The notes below the pieces were generated by a model. The model was not told where the DNA came from, searched no databases, and saw only the letters and a list, made by a program, of their open reading frames with translations. 64,000 nt of DNA from Chitinophaga pinensis. Lineage in GTDB: Bacteria > Bacteroidota > Bacteroidia > Chitinophagales > Chitinophagaceae. Positions 16,716-25,805 of the stretch are shown one piece after another; position 1 is the first letter of the stretch, and each line of letters begins with the position of its first letter. The position numbers were made by a program, and so were the translations under genes. The DNA lies in NCBI GenBank assembly GCA_902167325.1, contig LR632930.1, positions 3,286,001-3,350,000 on the forward strand, in the 5' to 3' direction.

Positions 16716-18038
16716 TCAGTTCTTCTGTAACCATACCTCATAAATGGTGCTCGATGCATTCGTAGGGTTGAAGCCATTGCTCTGCTCGGCGGTGGCTTCT
16801 ATCCCGCCGTACATCCAACCAATCATCGTATTGCCGGACAGTTTCGAGTAATCGATCACTTCCGTGGTGCCGTTGAAGATCGGTACGTTGGGAGCGAGGA
16901 CGAATGCCGCATTGGCGCCGATATACCCGGGAAGGGTGGCGCTCTTCTGCGGATATTCCTGTGTGCCGCTGGTCGATCTCACGATAGTGGATACACGGTT
17001 GAACCAGGGCATGAAGTTGGCGGCGTTGCCCGGTACCTCGTTGCCTTGCGCGTCTATCGTCCAGTCGGTAATGCCGCCAATGAAGGATACATATGCCTGG
17101 TTGTTGGCGGAATTGAAAGCGGAAATGGTCGCGCAATCATACATGCAATACCGTTGTACGAACGTATCGATCACGGTGCTGACACCGAAGCCCGAGGGAG
17201 ATGCGTAAACGGGATTCACGAACGGCCCGCCCTGTTTATTGAACACGCCGGCGAATATCGCTGTGCCTACAGTCCGGTCGTTTGGCATTACCATCGTTAC
17301 CGAGGGATAATCCCGCCGGTGGAACTGATTGGCACCATTATACTGCTGCTGGGTGGTGGCGGTGCTGTAACTTGTCACTACCGGCTGGCTTCCGCTGTTA
17401 TCTATAGAAAACCGGGCAATTTGTTCGGCGTATTTACCTACCGCCCCCTGGGTATACTTACCCGGGTAATTCTGGCCCATTACCAGCAGAAAACTGCTGC
17501 GCAGATTCGTGAGATAGCCACCGGTCACCTGCATGCGGCTATCATTAGTCGTTTTGATGTAATTGCTCAGTTGTTGCCTGTTCTGGACAGCGGCGATGAC
17601 CCGCTGTACATCCAGGGTGGTTATCTGCGTAAAGGTCTGGTAACAGCTGTCCGGCGCACAACCGGCACCATATCCGCCTATCATGTACAGTGTATTGCCC
17701 ACCTGGCAAAACGGGATATTGGTTGCGCTTAGCTGGTATAACAGGTTGGATGGTATATCGGCGCTCCAGGACCTGTTGGCGGCGATGTCTACCACCCAGA
17801 TTTTCTTATTTGATTCTGATGTGGGGAAAGAAGCGCCTGAGCCTGCGGTACCGTGAAACCCATTGGTACGCCCGCCTATGAGCAGCCATAGGTTGCCCGA
17901 GGTGGCGATGCAGAACGATTGCAGGGCCGGGGCGGGCTGATTGGCGGCCTTCTTCAGCGTGATGGTGTAAGGTGCCTGTGCGGAAGCGGAAAGGCTGCCG
18001 ATAAGCAGCAGACAGTATATGATTTGTTTCATGGACAT
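16716..18038 (-). CDS. Secreted Kelch/propeller-like protein
   Basis: 440 residues: a signal peptide (residues 1-20, ending SASAQ) and repeated blade-like motifs of the Kelch type (LWLLIGGRTNGFHG, NTLYMIGGYGAG, AYVSFIGGITDWT, IGWMYGGIEAT) separated by 60-90 residues. Four Cys near CAPDSCYQ and RYCMYDC suggest disulphides and periplasmic or extracellular location. The ATG at 18032 (second Met) is an alternative start. It begins 6 bp after the stop of the VioB-N-like gene and is surely co-transcribed with it. Substrate and role unknown. Confidence 0.78.
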   Translation of the reverse strand: MSMKQIIYCLLLIGSLSASAQAPYTITLKKAANQPAPALQSFCIATSGNLWLLIGGRTNGFHGTAGSGASFPTSESNKKIWVVDIAANRSWSADIPSNLLYQLSATNIPFCQVGNTLYMIGGYGAGCAPDSCYQTFTQITTLDVQRVIAAVQNRQQLSNYIKTTNDSRMQVTGGYLTNLRSSFLLVMGQNYPGKYTQGAVGKYAEQIARFSIDNSGSQPVVTSYSTATTQQQYNGANQFHRRDYPSVTMVMPNDRTVGTAIFAGVFNKQGGPFVNPVYASPSGFGVSTVIDTFVQRYCMYDCATISAFNSANNQAYVSFIGGITDWTIDAQGNEVPGNAANFMPWFNRVSTIVRSTSGTQEYPQKSATLPGYIGANAAFVLAPNVPIFNGTTEVIDYSKLSGNTMIGWMYGGIEATAEQSNGFNPTNASSTIYEVWLQKN

Positions 18039-18044
18039 GATGTT

Positions 18045-20129
18045 TTAAGGGGTAACGAGTTTAAGGCACCATGCCGTGAGCAGCTTGCGGCGGGAGGCCG
18101 ACAGGTCGCGGGTTCGGGGCATGGCGGTGGCTGTATTCCACAGATCGAGACTGATGCGGCCCATGAGGGCGCGCGTCATCGCGGGGTCTTCCCAGATATC
18201 AGGATTGTTGAGTGGCAGCACCTGGCTCATGGCCGGGTACAGGAGATAGTAGTTCCGCAGCACTTTACTGTATACCACATCCCAGGTGAGCTTGTCGTTT
18301 CCCGTGGGCTGCGGCGAATTGGGGTCTTTATAGTACTGGGAATAATCTTCGTCGTTCGGCAACACGCGTACATTGATGATGGAACCCGTCAGGGGATTGA
18401 AATGGCCGTAGCAGGCCGGCGGCGGATTGTCGCGCGTGGTGCAGGTGATAAGTACATTGCCTTTTTTGCTGACCGGCAGGTTGATGGGGCTCCCCAGCGT
18501 ATAACCCTGTTGTAGCGGTATCGCTTTGCCGGGCGCCTGGTTGGGCGTTGTGTCGTAATACCACAGATCGTACGTATAGCCGCCATTGTTGGTCAGCTTC
18601 TGGCCGTTTTTATACCCGATGAACGAGATGGGGACTGTACCCGGACCGTAATCCCTGAACTGGGTAGTAGTAGCATTCGGGTTCACGGTATTCTGTTCCG
18701 CGTATACGCCGGAAGTTTCCGAGAAAAGGAAGAGCGGCTTTTCGATATGGATAGCCTGATCGATACCCATGGGGCCCGAACAGTACAAAAAGAACGGTTC
18801 GTTATTGTTGATCTTGGCGTTGATGAAAGCATTCCAGGTGAAATCGAAGACCCATCCGTTGGCATCGTTCGCCTTTACGTCCATGTAATTGATCTGCCCG
18901 AGTATGAGGGTATTGGGATCTTGGAGATTGGCGGGATTGCCGATGGCGAGGTAAAGCTGGCCAAGGTCGAATTTGGGATTGTTGCCTGTGACCATAGGAT
19001 CGTAGTTGCCCTGGTACATATCCGGAAGCACGGCAGAAAGGTCTATGGAAATCTGACCCGGTATTTGCCTGAACTGATCGTAATTGCGGTAATACAGGAT
19101 GGCTGGGGGGATCTGCATTTGCGGTGCGCCCAGCCTGTTGCCTTTCCAGCCTATGGGCCAGGGGAAGGTCTGTGGTTCAAGGTATCGCCCGGTGGTTTGC
19201 GAAGTGGCATCGCCTTCGAACCAGGGTGCAATGGTGCCCTGTATCTGCAGATAGTCGGAGTTGGTGCCTTTATTAGCATAAACCTGCACCATCTTGTCGA
19301 TCCAGGCCTGGCCCTGGTAATTGTATTTGTTGACGATCTGTAATGGGCGGTAAAAGTTATAGCGTACTACAATTCCCGCCAGCGCCTGGCCGGTAGGCGA
19401 TTTTTGCGGCATGCCCTGCAGGATGGGCTGGCCATTCAGTGCGCTGAGGGGCAGCACGCACTGGAACATGGCGGCGGCACCGTTGGGACCAGTCAGATTG
19501 CCGTTGCGGAACATGTTGATCCAGCGGGTCATTGCTTTGGTGGGTTTGCCCATAAAGATGACCGTGTCTCCCGAAATAAGGCTCAGCGCATCGGTGAATA
19601 CCTGGGTGTTAGTAGGGTCTTCAGGGTTTATATCGATCACCATACCGGTGCTGCGGCCATTATCGCCGGTGCGGTTGAGGAACGATAGCTGGCTCGACTG
19701 GATCGTGGATTTCAGCGATGCGGGGATGACGTTGTTAGGGTCATTGATGCCCGTGATGCCCACTTTTTGCATGTCGAGTCCCATGTCGCCATAAAAGTTC
19801 CATTCTCCCGGAATGATGGTTTCGGTGCTGTTTGCCGCAACCTGCCGTAGCCCTTCGTCCTTTTTGATCATATTGGCGCAGGGATCCACCGGCGGGTCTA
19901 CCGTTGTTACGACCAGCGGGGTGACGGCCCATTTCAGCCAGGTGGCATCGTCCATGCCGTAAGTCTCCGGCTGAACGCTGGCGGAGTCTGCCAGCCTGAC
20001 CGGCTGGCCCGGGGCATACGGACTGTTGGGGACGAATAAATCGTTTGAATAATCGTCGTTGTTCGCGGTACCTACATTGATGGAGATGAGGCCCTTGAAA
20101 TTAATCCTGGGGTAATCGAAGATAGACAT
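18045..20129 (-). CDS. Large protein with VioB/RebD-like N-terminus, function unknown
   Basis: 694 residues without signal peptide or membrane segment. It opens MSIFDYPRINFKGLISINVG and then TANNDDY, closely resembling the N-terminus I recall for VioB (MSILDFPRIHFRG...TANRD) and for RebD/StaD chromopyrrolate synthases. Those enzymes are about 1000 residues with a C-terminal heme- or ferritin-like catalytic part. This protein is shorter and I see no such part. The body is rich in Asn, Gly and Tyr strands. It is the first gene of a two-gene unit with the secreted propeller gene. No tryptophan-oxidase (VioA/RebO-like) gene is nearby, so a pigment pathway is not supported. The similarity is from memory and unverified. 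Confidence 0.72.
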   Translation of the reverse strand: MSIFDYPRINFKGLISINVGTANNDDYSNDLFVPNSPYAPGQPVRLADSASVQPETYGMDDATWLKWAVTPLVVTTVDPPVDPCANMIKKDEGLRQVAANSTETIIPGEWNFYGDMGLDMQKVGITGINDPNNVIPASLKSTIQSSQLSFLNRTGDNGRSTGMVIDINPEDPTNTQVFTDALSLISGDTVIFMGKPTKAMTRWINMFRNGNLTGPNGAAAMFQCVLPLSALNGQPILQGMPQKSPTGQALAGIVVRYNFYRPLQIVNKYNYQGQAWIDKMVQVYANKGTNSDYLQIQGTIAPWFEGDATSQTTGRYLEPQTFPWPIGWKGNRLGAPQMQIPPAILYYRNYDQFRQIPGQISIDLSAVLPDMYQGNYDPMVTGNNPKFDLGQLYLAIGNPANLQDPNTLILGQINYMDVKANDANGWVFDFTWNAFINAKINNNEPFFLYCSGPMGIDQAIHIEKPLFLFSETSGVYAEQNTVNPNATTTQFRDYGPGTVPISFIGYKNGQKLTNNGGYTYDLWYYDTTPNQAPGKAIPLQQGYTLGSPINLPVSKKGNVLITCTTRDNPPPACYGHFNPLTGSIINVRVLPNDEDYSQYYKDPNSPQPTGNDKLTWDVVYSKVLRNYYLLYPAMSQVLPLNNPDIWEDPAMTRALMGRISLDLWNTATAMPRTRDLSASRRKLLTAWCLKLVTP

Positions 20130-20256
20130 TGAGGGTAGGTGTATTAGATTAACAATGCATTAACGGACGCAATTAAGGGAATTCAGGCTGGTTAAGATGT
20201 TAATGGATGTTGTAACACGAGCGTACAAACGAATTGGAGATCAGTAAAATAGGGTT

Positions 20257-20287
20257 ATCCCCCGCCGGAAAAGTGCCCGGCGGGGAT
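20257..20287 (-). terminator. Terminator hairpin after the aldose-epimerase-like gene
   Basis: Stem ATCCCCCGCCGG / CCGGCGGGGAT with a short loop, 24 bp past the stop at 20311 in the minus direction; a weak T-rich tract (cctatttta) follows. Confidence 0.6.
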
Positions 20288-20310
20288 ATGTTAAGCGTAC
20301 GCTGAAATAC

Positions 20311-21180
20311 TTAGAAAAAAATTGCAGACCACTCCCGCTGGAAGATGCCTTCGGGGGCGAGGTTGATGATGCCTTCCTTCTCCGTAAGCTCCCCGCTGGC
20401 ATCCGTATGATCTGCGATACCGCACCAGGGTTCTATACATACAAAGTCTGCATCCTTCGCGCTCCAGATGCCCATGTAAGGGAATCCGGGGAAGCGTACT
20501 TCCAGCCCGTGGGGGGTGCTTTCACTGCGGATGGCAATGGCGTTGGAAGCAAGGTGTTTGAAAACGAGCGCATCTTTATAGAAAAGTTTCTTCGAAATCG
20601 GCAACACTTCCGAGTTGGAGAAAAAGGCTTCCGGCTCGGGGAGGATTTGTCCATCCGGAGAAAGCGGCCAAATACCGGCATTCTCTGGTGCATTGAAGTG
20701 TAATGCATAGTCACTGAATGCCGTTCCTTCCGCCAGTGGCATTTTGAAAGCAGGGTGCGCACCTGCGGAGAAGTACATGGCAGCATCGCCCGTGTTTTGT
20801 ACGGTATAGCGCACGGCCAGCGTGGCATCGGTTATAGTATACCGGATACTCAGGCTGAAGGGGAAAGGGTAGTGGCTGAGCGTATCATCATCATCGGTGA
20901 GTACGAAAGTGGCTGAGTGCGGTGTATGCTCTGTCAGCTCAAAGGTTTTATCCCGCGCAAAGCCATGGCGACCCAGTTCATACGTTTTGCCGTTGAAGCG
21001 GTACTGGTTGTTTTTCAGTCCGCCTACTATAGGGAACAACACTGGGCTTTTCTTCCCCCAGAAAGCGGGATCGCCGCTCCAGAGGTATTCCAGGTGATTA
21101 TCTTTTCTGGTGATGCTTTGCAGTTCAGCGCCCTTTGGACTGATCTGCACGCGGAGGATTTCATTCTCGATAGTGGTCAT
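20311..21180 (-). CDS. Aldose 1-epimerase family protein (LacX-like)
   Basis: 289 residues of the galactose-mutarotase-like fold, subclass LacX/YeaD. The order of motifs is SPKGAELQSI, LEYLWSGDPAFWGKKSPVLFPIVG, YELGRHGFARD with the conserved His, SAGAHPAF with the catalytic-type His, and EPWCGIAD. Cytosolic, with no signal peptide. It probably interconverts anomers of a hexose or hexose phosphate. It lies 9 bp after the DUF5009 gene on the same strand, so the two are likely co-transcribed. Distinct from the lipoprotein mutarotase at 31904. Confidence 0.88.
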   Translation of the reverse strand: MTTIENEILRVQISPKGAELQSITRKDNHLEYLWSGDPAFWGKKSPVLFPIVGGLKNNQYRFNGKTYELGRHGFARDKTFELTEHTPHSATFVLTDDDDTLSHYPFPFSLSIRYTITDATLAVRYTVQNTGDAAMYFSAGAHPAFKMPLAEGTAFSDYALHFNAPENAGIWPLSPDGQILPEPEAFFSNSEVLPISKKLFYKDALVFKHLASNAIAIRSESTPHGLEVRFPGFPYMGIWSAKDADFVCIEPWCGIADHTDASGELTEKEGIINLAPEGIFQREWSAIFF

Positions 21181-21189
21181 GCTGCAAAT

Positions 21190-22368
21190 TTACAGTTTCA
21201 GGCGGATTCCTCTTTTACTGATCCATCCTGTTATCTGTACAATGATCAAAGCGAATGCCAGCGATTTGAGCAGGCCGATCCATCCGCCATAAGGGAACAT
21301 GAGGGAAATGCCCGTCATCCCCACAATGGCATACGCGTAATAAGGCATGAGGTAACAAAGGAGGGTGTCTGTACCTGCCGGCTTTATGATCCGGAATTTA
21401 TCGGCCATTCCTTTCAGGTCTGCCAGCCAGTATATGACTGCGAACAGCATGATGGTAATACCGCTGCAGATGAGCACCCAGCTGGGCGTTACCAATACTT
21501 TGGAAATGCCCCAGAAAGGGCGGGTGGCAAACCCGGCGGCTATCAATCCGGCTGCTATTAATGTTAACCATCCAATAACGGAAGCGGAGCGTTCCTTCGC
21601 TGTAAAATGCCGGAAGATCATGGAAATGAAAGCGCCACCCAAAACGAGGGACACATGTCCGCCATCGCCAAGTGGGCCAATAACAGGACGTATCCAGTGG
21701 TCGCCGGGAATGAGTTGCCCGTGTACGGCCATGTTTATAGCAGTAAATACTGCCCATGCGCCCAGTACCGCGGTAAAGGAGCCTTTACCAAGGATGTAAA
21801 CCACCGCACTCACGAGGTAAGCCCATCCGATCAGTCCAAGGATGCCCCACCAGTAAATGGAAAAGGTGGCCGTTCCATCGCCGCCGCGGGCAATCCATAC
21901 AAGGAACAGCAGCATGGCGATGCCGAGGCCTTTAAGGCCGTATTTGAGGGCTTTGGAAGTAGTGGTGGTATATTGGTGCCAGAGGAGGATGAAGGCGGTG
22001 CAGCCAGTTACGTTGAACAGTCCGCGTGAGATGCCCGTGGCTTCCGCGTTGAGGTATTCCCCGTTCACCAGTACGAGTCCCATTACCAGCAGGGCCAATC
22101 CCCGTTCGCCGGCATGCCGCAGTAAGGCAAGGGTATTATCGCCCTTTTTAATCCGGTTGGCGATAGCGTAGGGGAGGCTCATGCCTACGAGGAAGAGGAA
22201 AGCAGGGAACACGGTGTCTGCGAGGCCCATACCATCTTCTTTTGGCTGGGTATGCTCCAGCCAGCCCGGGATGTCGTGCAGCGTCCAGAGGTCGTTCACG
22301 AATATCATCAGGGTCATGGTGATGGCGCGGGTAATATCAATCGACGCGATCCTTTGCGAATTGGTCAT
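21190..22368 (-). CDS. DUF5009 / HGSNAT-like membrane acyltransferase
   Basis: 392 residues with about ten membrane segments. The opening RIASIDITRAITMTLMIFVND, then DTVFPAFLFLVGMSLPYA, is characteristic of DUF5009/heparan-alpha-glucosaminide N-acetyltransferase relatives that transfer acetyl from acetyl-CoA across the membrane to amino sugars. The 'GDHWIRPVIGPLGDGGH' loop carries a His that could act in transfer. The substrate is inferred. It precedes the aldose-epimerase-like gene by 9 bp. Its own stop is separated from that gene's start by no terminator. Confidence 0.85.
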   Translation of the reverse strand: MTNSQRIASIDITRAITMTLMIFVNDLWTLHDIPGWLEHTQPKEDGMGLADTVFPAFLFLVGMSLPYAIANRIKKGDNTLALLRHAGERGLALLVMGLVLVNGEYLNAEATGISRGLFNVTGCTAFILLWHQYTTTTSKALKYGLKGLGIAMLLFLVWIARGGDGTATFSIYWWGILGLIGWAYLVSAVVYILGKGSFTAVLGAWAVFTAINMAVHGQLIPGDHWIRPVIGPLGDGGHVSLVLGGAFISMIFRHFTAKERSASVIGWLTLIAAGLIAAGFATRPFWGISKVLVTPSWVLICSGITIMLFAVIYWLADLKGMADKFRIIKPAGTDTLLCYLMPYYAYAIVGMTGISLMFPYGGWIGLLKSLAFALIIVQITGWISKRGIRLKL

Positions 22369-22394
22369 GGGGATAGTGGAATTTGTGTCAAGAT

Positions 22395-22429
22395 AAAAAA
22401 CGGGGCCGGTATTTTCAACCGTACCCCGT
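22395..22429 (-). terminator. Terminator after the PL6 gene
   Basis: Stem ACGGGG..GGT / ACC...CCCCGT, followed in the minus direction by a run of six T. It separates the PL6 gene from the DUF5009 gene, whose start is 27 bp further on. Confidence 0.7.
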
Positions 22430-22455
22430 CATCGTTCTGGTTGTAACCTCCGGAA

Positions 22456-24639
22456 TTATCGGGCTACCACCAGCCGGATCTGTTTTTCCAGCCGGCCGGC
22501 ATGTAATTGCAATATATACACCCCTGCAGGCTGCGGCACAGCCGGCCAGCGAAGGGTATGTTCTCCCGCTTCCTGACGGGCATTCAGCAGGGTTTCTGTT
22601 TGTCCGTTCATGTTATGCACCAGTACACGTACCACCGCAGCTTCGGGTAAACTGTACTTTATCGTGGAAGCCCCGCCCGATATCGGGTTCGGGTATGCCT
22701 GCAGCGCCACATCTTTCGGTGCCGCTGCTTTCTCTTCCGGTAATTTGCGTGCCATCAGTCCTACCGCGGCACTTTCCCCAAACACCCGCAACTCCGCGAT
22801 GCTGGCCCAGGTGCCGGTATAATCCGCCGCACCTGTCACAGTAATGCGCACATACCGCGCCTGAACCGGACCGAAGTTATCGGTAATGGGTGCAGCGGCA
22901 GAACCACCCTGCGTATTGGCCGTGCGGTTCACGATCTGCGTATAACTGCCGCCCGAGGTAGTTTTGGACTGTATGGTGAACTGGTAGGCCCGGTCGTTCA
23001 GGCACACCACTTCTGTTTTGGAAATATTATATACCGCTCCCAGGTCTACTTCCAGCCACTGCGGATATACACTGGCAGACCAGCGGGTGTTCACATCTCC
23101 GTCTACCGCTGCGGCTGCAGGGTTCTCCGGCTGCGGGGCGCTGCTTACGGTAACGGATTTATTCAGGGCTAGATTTACAAGGGCAGGTGGGGTTCCCGGT
23201 TCTGCAGGTCCTCCCAGCCATGCCGGACCCACATCCATGGAATCCAGCGCGCGGTTGGTTACCGTTCCGGAAGTGCGCTCATCGGCTCCTACGTCTTTGG
23301 AGCTGCTGCGTGTTTGTCCGTCGATGTCGAGGGACACATTCACGTCTACCGGTAAGCCGGATATCGCCAGTACGCTGCCCCATCCGCCTACGCCGGCATC
23401 TATGGCAGGACTGGCAGCACCAATGCGCCAGCTGCCTGCAGATTCCAGTTGGGGATTGGCCATGGTAATACCGCCGGGGTTCGTAATGCCAAGGGTGCCG
23501 GAAAAGATGTTACCCAGCCAGGATTCTGAACCGGTAAGGTTATTGGCAACGAGCGTCTGGTTAGCATCCACCGCAATATTGTTCGCCACTTTCACGCCGG
23601 TGGGCGATAGCGGGCGGGAACCATTGTTCAGATCAATAGCCTTACCGCTGGTGAACTCCCCGATGGTGTTGTAGGCAATCACACAGCCGTTGATCTGGGG
23701 GTTGAAGCGTACTTCCCCGGCAGGGTAGGTTTGCCCTTTCTGCAGGATGATTACTGCATCGCCGGTAGAGTTGGCGGCATCCAGGCCGTAAAAGAAGTTG
23801 TTGATGATGTAGTTCTGAGATCCAATCACGCGCACGCCGCCGGTGTTGGCCTTTCCTTCTCCGAGGAACCAGTTGCCGTACAGCACATTACGGTCGCCAT
23901 GCCGGAAGCAAAACTGCCCTTCTGAGCGGCGGAAGGTGTTGTAGCGGTAGAGGTTCTCCGAGCTTTTGTTGGAAATGATCTCGTTCTCCCCATCGCATTC
24001 GCGGAACAGGTTGTACTGGAAGAGCGTGCGGGAGATGTTATCCATCTGCCCGGAATATCCTACCCGTACTGTTTCGCCGCCATTCACACCCAATGGGGGG
24101 CGACGGGAGAAGTGGTTGTACTCCACCACATGGTAATCGGCCGTCATGTCCCGCACTTCGATCTGGAAAGTGGGGTCTACGGTGTTTTTGCCTTCGAAAT
24201 GGCAGTGGTCTACCGTAGCCCGGAGTCCGTCGAGTACCATCCATTTGCTGCCTGAGTTGTAATGGATCATGGCACACTGGGTGATGCGGTTGTAGCTGCC
24301 TTTGATCGTAACAACGTTGCCGGTAACGTTGCCGTTGGTCCATTTGAAACCGTGTACCACAAGGTAAGTACCCGTAACGGTGAGGGTGGAGTTCCCGGAA
24401 AAGGTAACGCCACCGGGTGTTTGTGCCCGCATTTCAATGGGTGATCCGGAAGTACCGGCAGAGCTGAAGGTGATGGCAGCATTGTTCCATACGCCGTTTT
24501 GAAGGATGATACGGTCGCCCGGTTGTGCCGCGGAAATAGCGGTGTTAAGCGCCGTCATGTTCGACACGTTCCGGTCGATGGCCCATGCACCGGCGCACAT
24601 AAGCTGAAGGCTCAGTAATAATTGGTAACGTTTTCGCAT
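22456..24639 (-). CDS. Polysaccharide lyase family 6 enzyme with F5/8C and T9SS sorting domains
   Basis: 727 residues. A signal peptide (about 1-20) leads into a right-handed parallel beta-helix at about 25-455 with the PL6 (alginate lyase/chondroitinase B) active-site stretch: catalytic Lys225 in ISNKSSEN and Arg246 in FRHGDRNVLYGNW. Residues about 490-622 form an F5/8 type C (discoidin) carbohydrate-binding domain. Residues about 645-727 form a T9SS type A sorting domain (YPNPISGG... to a basic end), so the enzyme is exported through type IX secretion. PL6 enzymes beta-eliminate alginate or dermatan sulphate; which one is open. A LacI-type operator lies 112 bp upstream. Confidence 0.93.
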   Translation of the reverse strand: MRKRYQLLLSLQLMCAGAWAIDRNVSNMTALNTAISAAQPGDRIILQNGVWNNAAITFSSAGTSGSPIEMRAQTPGGVTFSGNSTLTVTGTYLVVHGFKWTNGNVTGNVVTIKGSYNRITQCAMIHYNSGSKWMVLDGLRATVDHCHFEGKNTVDPTFQIEVRDMTADYHVVEYNHFSRRPPLGVNGGETVRVGYSGQMDNISRTLFQYNLFRECDGENEIISNKSSENLYRYNTFRRSEGQFCFRHGDRNVLYGNWFLGEGKANTGGVRVIGSQNYIINNFFYGLDAANSTGDAVIILQKGQTYPAGEVRFNPQINGCVIAYNTIGEFTSGKAIDLNNGSRPLSPTGVKVANNIAVDANQTLVANNLTGSESWLGNIFSGTLGITNPGGITMANPQLESAGSWRIGAASPAIDAGVGGWGSVLAISGLPVDVNVSLDIDGQTRSSSKDVGADERTSGTVTNRALDSMDVGPAWLGGPAEPGTPPALVNLALNKSVTVSSAPQPENPAAAAVDGDVNTRWSASVYPQWLEVDLGAVYNISKTEVVCLNDRAYQFTIQSKTTSGGSYTQIVNRTANTQGGSAAAPITDNFGPVQARYVRITVTGAADYTGTWASIAELRVFGESAAVGLMARKLPEEKAAAPKDVALQAYPNPISGGASTIKYSLPEAAVVRVLVHNMNGQTETLLNARQEAGEHTLRWPAVPQPAGVYILQLHAGRLEKQIRLVVAR

Positions 24640-24925
24640 AAGTGGAATTTTGGGTGATGATAAGAAAGACTGGTAAAGGGAAAAAAGGATAGCTTTTGTC
24701 CAGATAAATAGTGCTTTTTCATAACGCGGTTAAATGGTATCCGAATGTATGCAAACGTTTGCGTATTTATAGATGTTTTTTTGCTGAAAGCAGGTAGTTT
24801 TTTGCCTGTCATTATAAAGGTGTTCTTCAGATATGAGATTTACAGGTTACTTATTTCGGATGCTGCTCTTAATTATCAGGACTTTAACATGCAATGTGCA
24901 GGGGAGTTGGGGCAGTATGAGAACA
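24640..24925. other. Upstream region of the PL6 gene, non-coding
   Basis: The gap between map and the PL6 gene (24640-24982) is AT-rich and without a credible ORF. It contains the LacI-type operator at 24749-24764 and, at its far end, the map terminator. Confidence 0.6.
24749..24764. promoter_or_regulatory. LacI-family-type operator upstream of the PL6 gene
   Basis: ATGCAAACGTTTGCGT contains the perfect 12-bp palindrome GCAAACGTTTGC (24751-24762) centred on CG, the classical shape of LacI/GalR/CcpA-family operators. It lies about 110 bp before the PL6 start. No LacI gene is in the window. Confidence 0.6.
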
Positions 24926-24962
24926 CAAAAAAGGGCCGCCTCATATTGGTGAGACGGCCCTT
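24926..24962 (-). terminator. Terminator after map
   Basis: Stem aagggccgcctca / tgagacggccctt (one mismatch, loop TATTGG), with a T-run in the minus direction, 21 bp past the map stop. Confidence 0.85.
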
Positions 24963-24982
24963 AGACTATATATTCTGTGCGA

Positions 24983-25747
24983 TCAGTTCCAGATATCATT
25001 CCCGGCGGTGAGCAGTACGGGCGCGCCGTCTGTTACCATGATGGTATGTTCGTGCTGGGCAACAAAGCTGCCATCTTTGGTTTGTAACGTCCAGCCATCG
25101 CCGTTCTCATAAGCCCAGGTGGCTTTAGTGGAGATGAAGGTTTCAATGGCTACCACACCGTTCTTCCGGAAGCGGTTGCGGTTGTATTTGTCGTAGTAAT
25201 TGGCGATGGAATGCGGTTCTTCGTGCAAACTGCGCCCTATTCCATGGCCGGTGAGGTTTTCGATCACGCGGAAGCCTCTTTTCTTCGCTTCAAACTCTAT
25301 CAGTCCGCCGATCTCGGCAATCTTAACACCGTCGCGTATACTGTCGATAGCTTTGCGGAGGATGTCGCGGGAGGCATCTACCAGCTTCTGGTGGCCGTGG
25401 ATGTCTTCTCCGAGCACAAACGACCCGCCGTTATCGGCCCAGAAGCCGTTTAGTTCGGCAGATACATCTACGTTCAGCAGATCGCCTTCATACAGCATAC
25501 GCTTGTTGGAAGGGATGCCGTGGGCGATTTCGTTGTTGACGGAGATGCAGGTCCACCCGGGGAAACCATACGTTAATTTAGGGGCGCTCTTGGCGCCAAA
25601 GGAAGCCAGAACGGCGTTGCCGAATTCGTCCAGCTCACCGGTCGACATTCCCGGGCGGGCATATTCCCGCATTGCTTTTAAAGTAAGGGCTACCGCCTCT
25701 CCGGCTGCCCGCATGCCCTGGAGCTCTGCTTCGTTCGTTATTGACAT
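24983..25747 (-). CDS. map: Type I methionyl aminopeptidase
   Basis: 254 residues, full length for the bacterial enzyme that removes the initiator Met in the cytosol. The five metal ligands are visible: Asp in LLNVDVSA, Asp in FWADNGG, His in NLTGHGIGRSLHEEP, Glu in VVAIETF and Glu in AQHEHTIM. The substrate-site His lies in NNEIAHGIP. It is downstream of merR on the same strand (58 bp). In many Bacteroidota map sits with ribosomal-protein genes, so this may be a second, stand-alone copy. Confidence 0.95.
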   Translation of the reverse strand: MSITNEAELQGMRAAGEAVALTLKAMREYARPGMSTGELDEFGNAVLASFGAKSAPKLTYGFPGWTCISVNNEIAHGIPSNKRMLYEGDLLNVDVSAELNGFWADNGGSFVLGEDIHGHQKLVDASRDILRKAIDSIRDGVKIAEIGGLIEFEAKKRGFRVIENLTGHGIGRSLHEEPHSIANYYDKYNRNRFRKNGVVAIETFISTKATWAYENGDGWTLQTKDGSFVAQHEHTIMVTDGAPVLLTAGNDIWN

Positions 25748-25805
25748 GGGCGTAGGTTTATCAGTTACTGCAATGTACGGAATACTACCCGGTATTGGCT
25801 GGGCA

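Noticed and set aside
18045..20129. Violacein- or indolocarbazole-type pigment cluster
   Set aside because: Only the N-terminal resemblance to VioB/RebD is present; there is no amino-acid oxidase, VioC/D/E-like gene or catalytic domain nearby.
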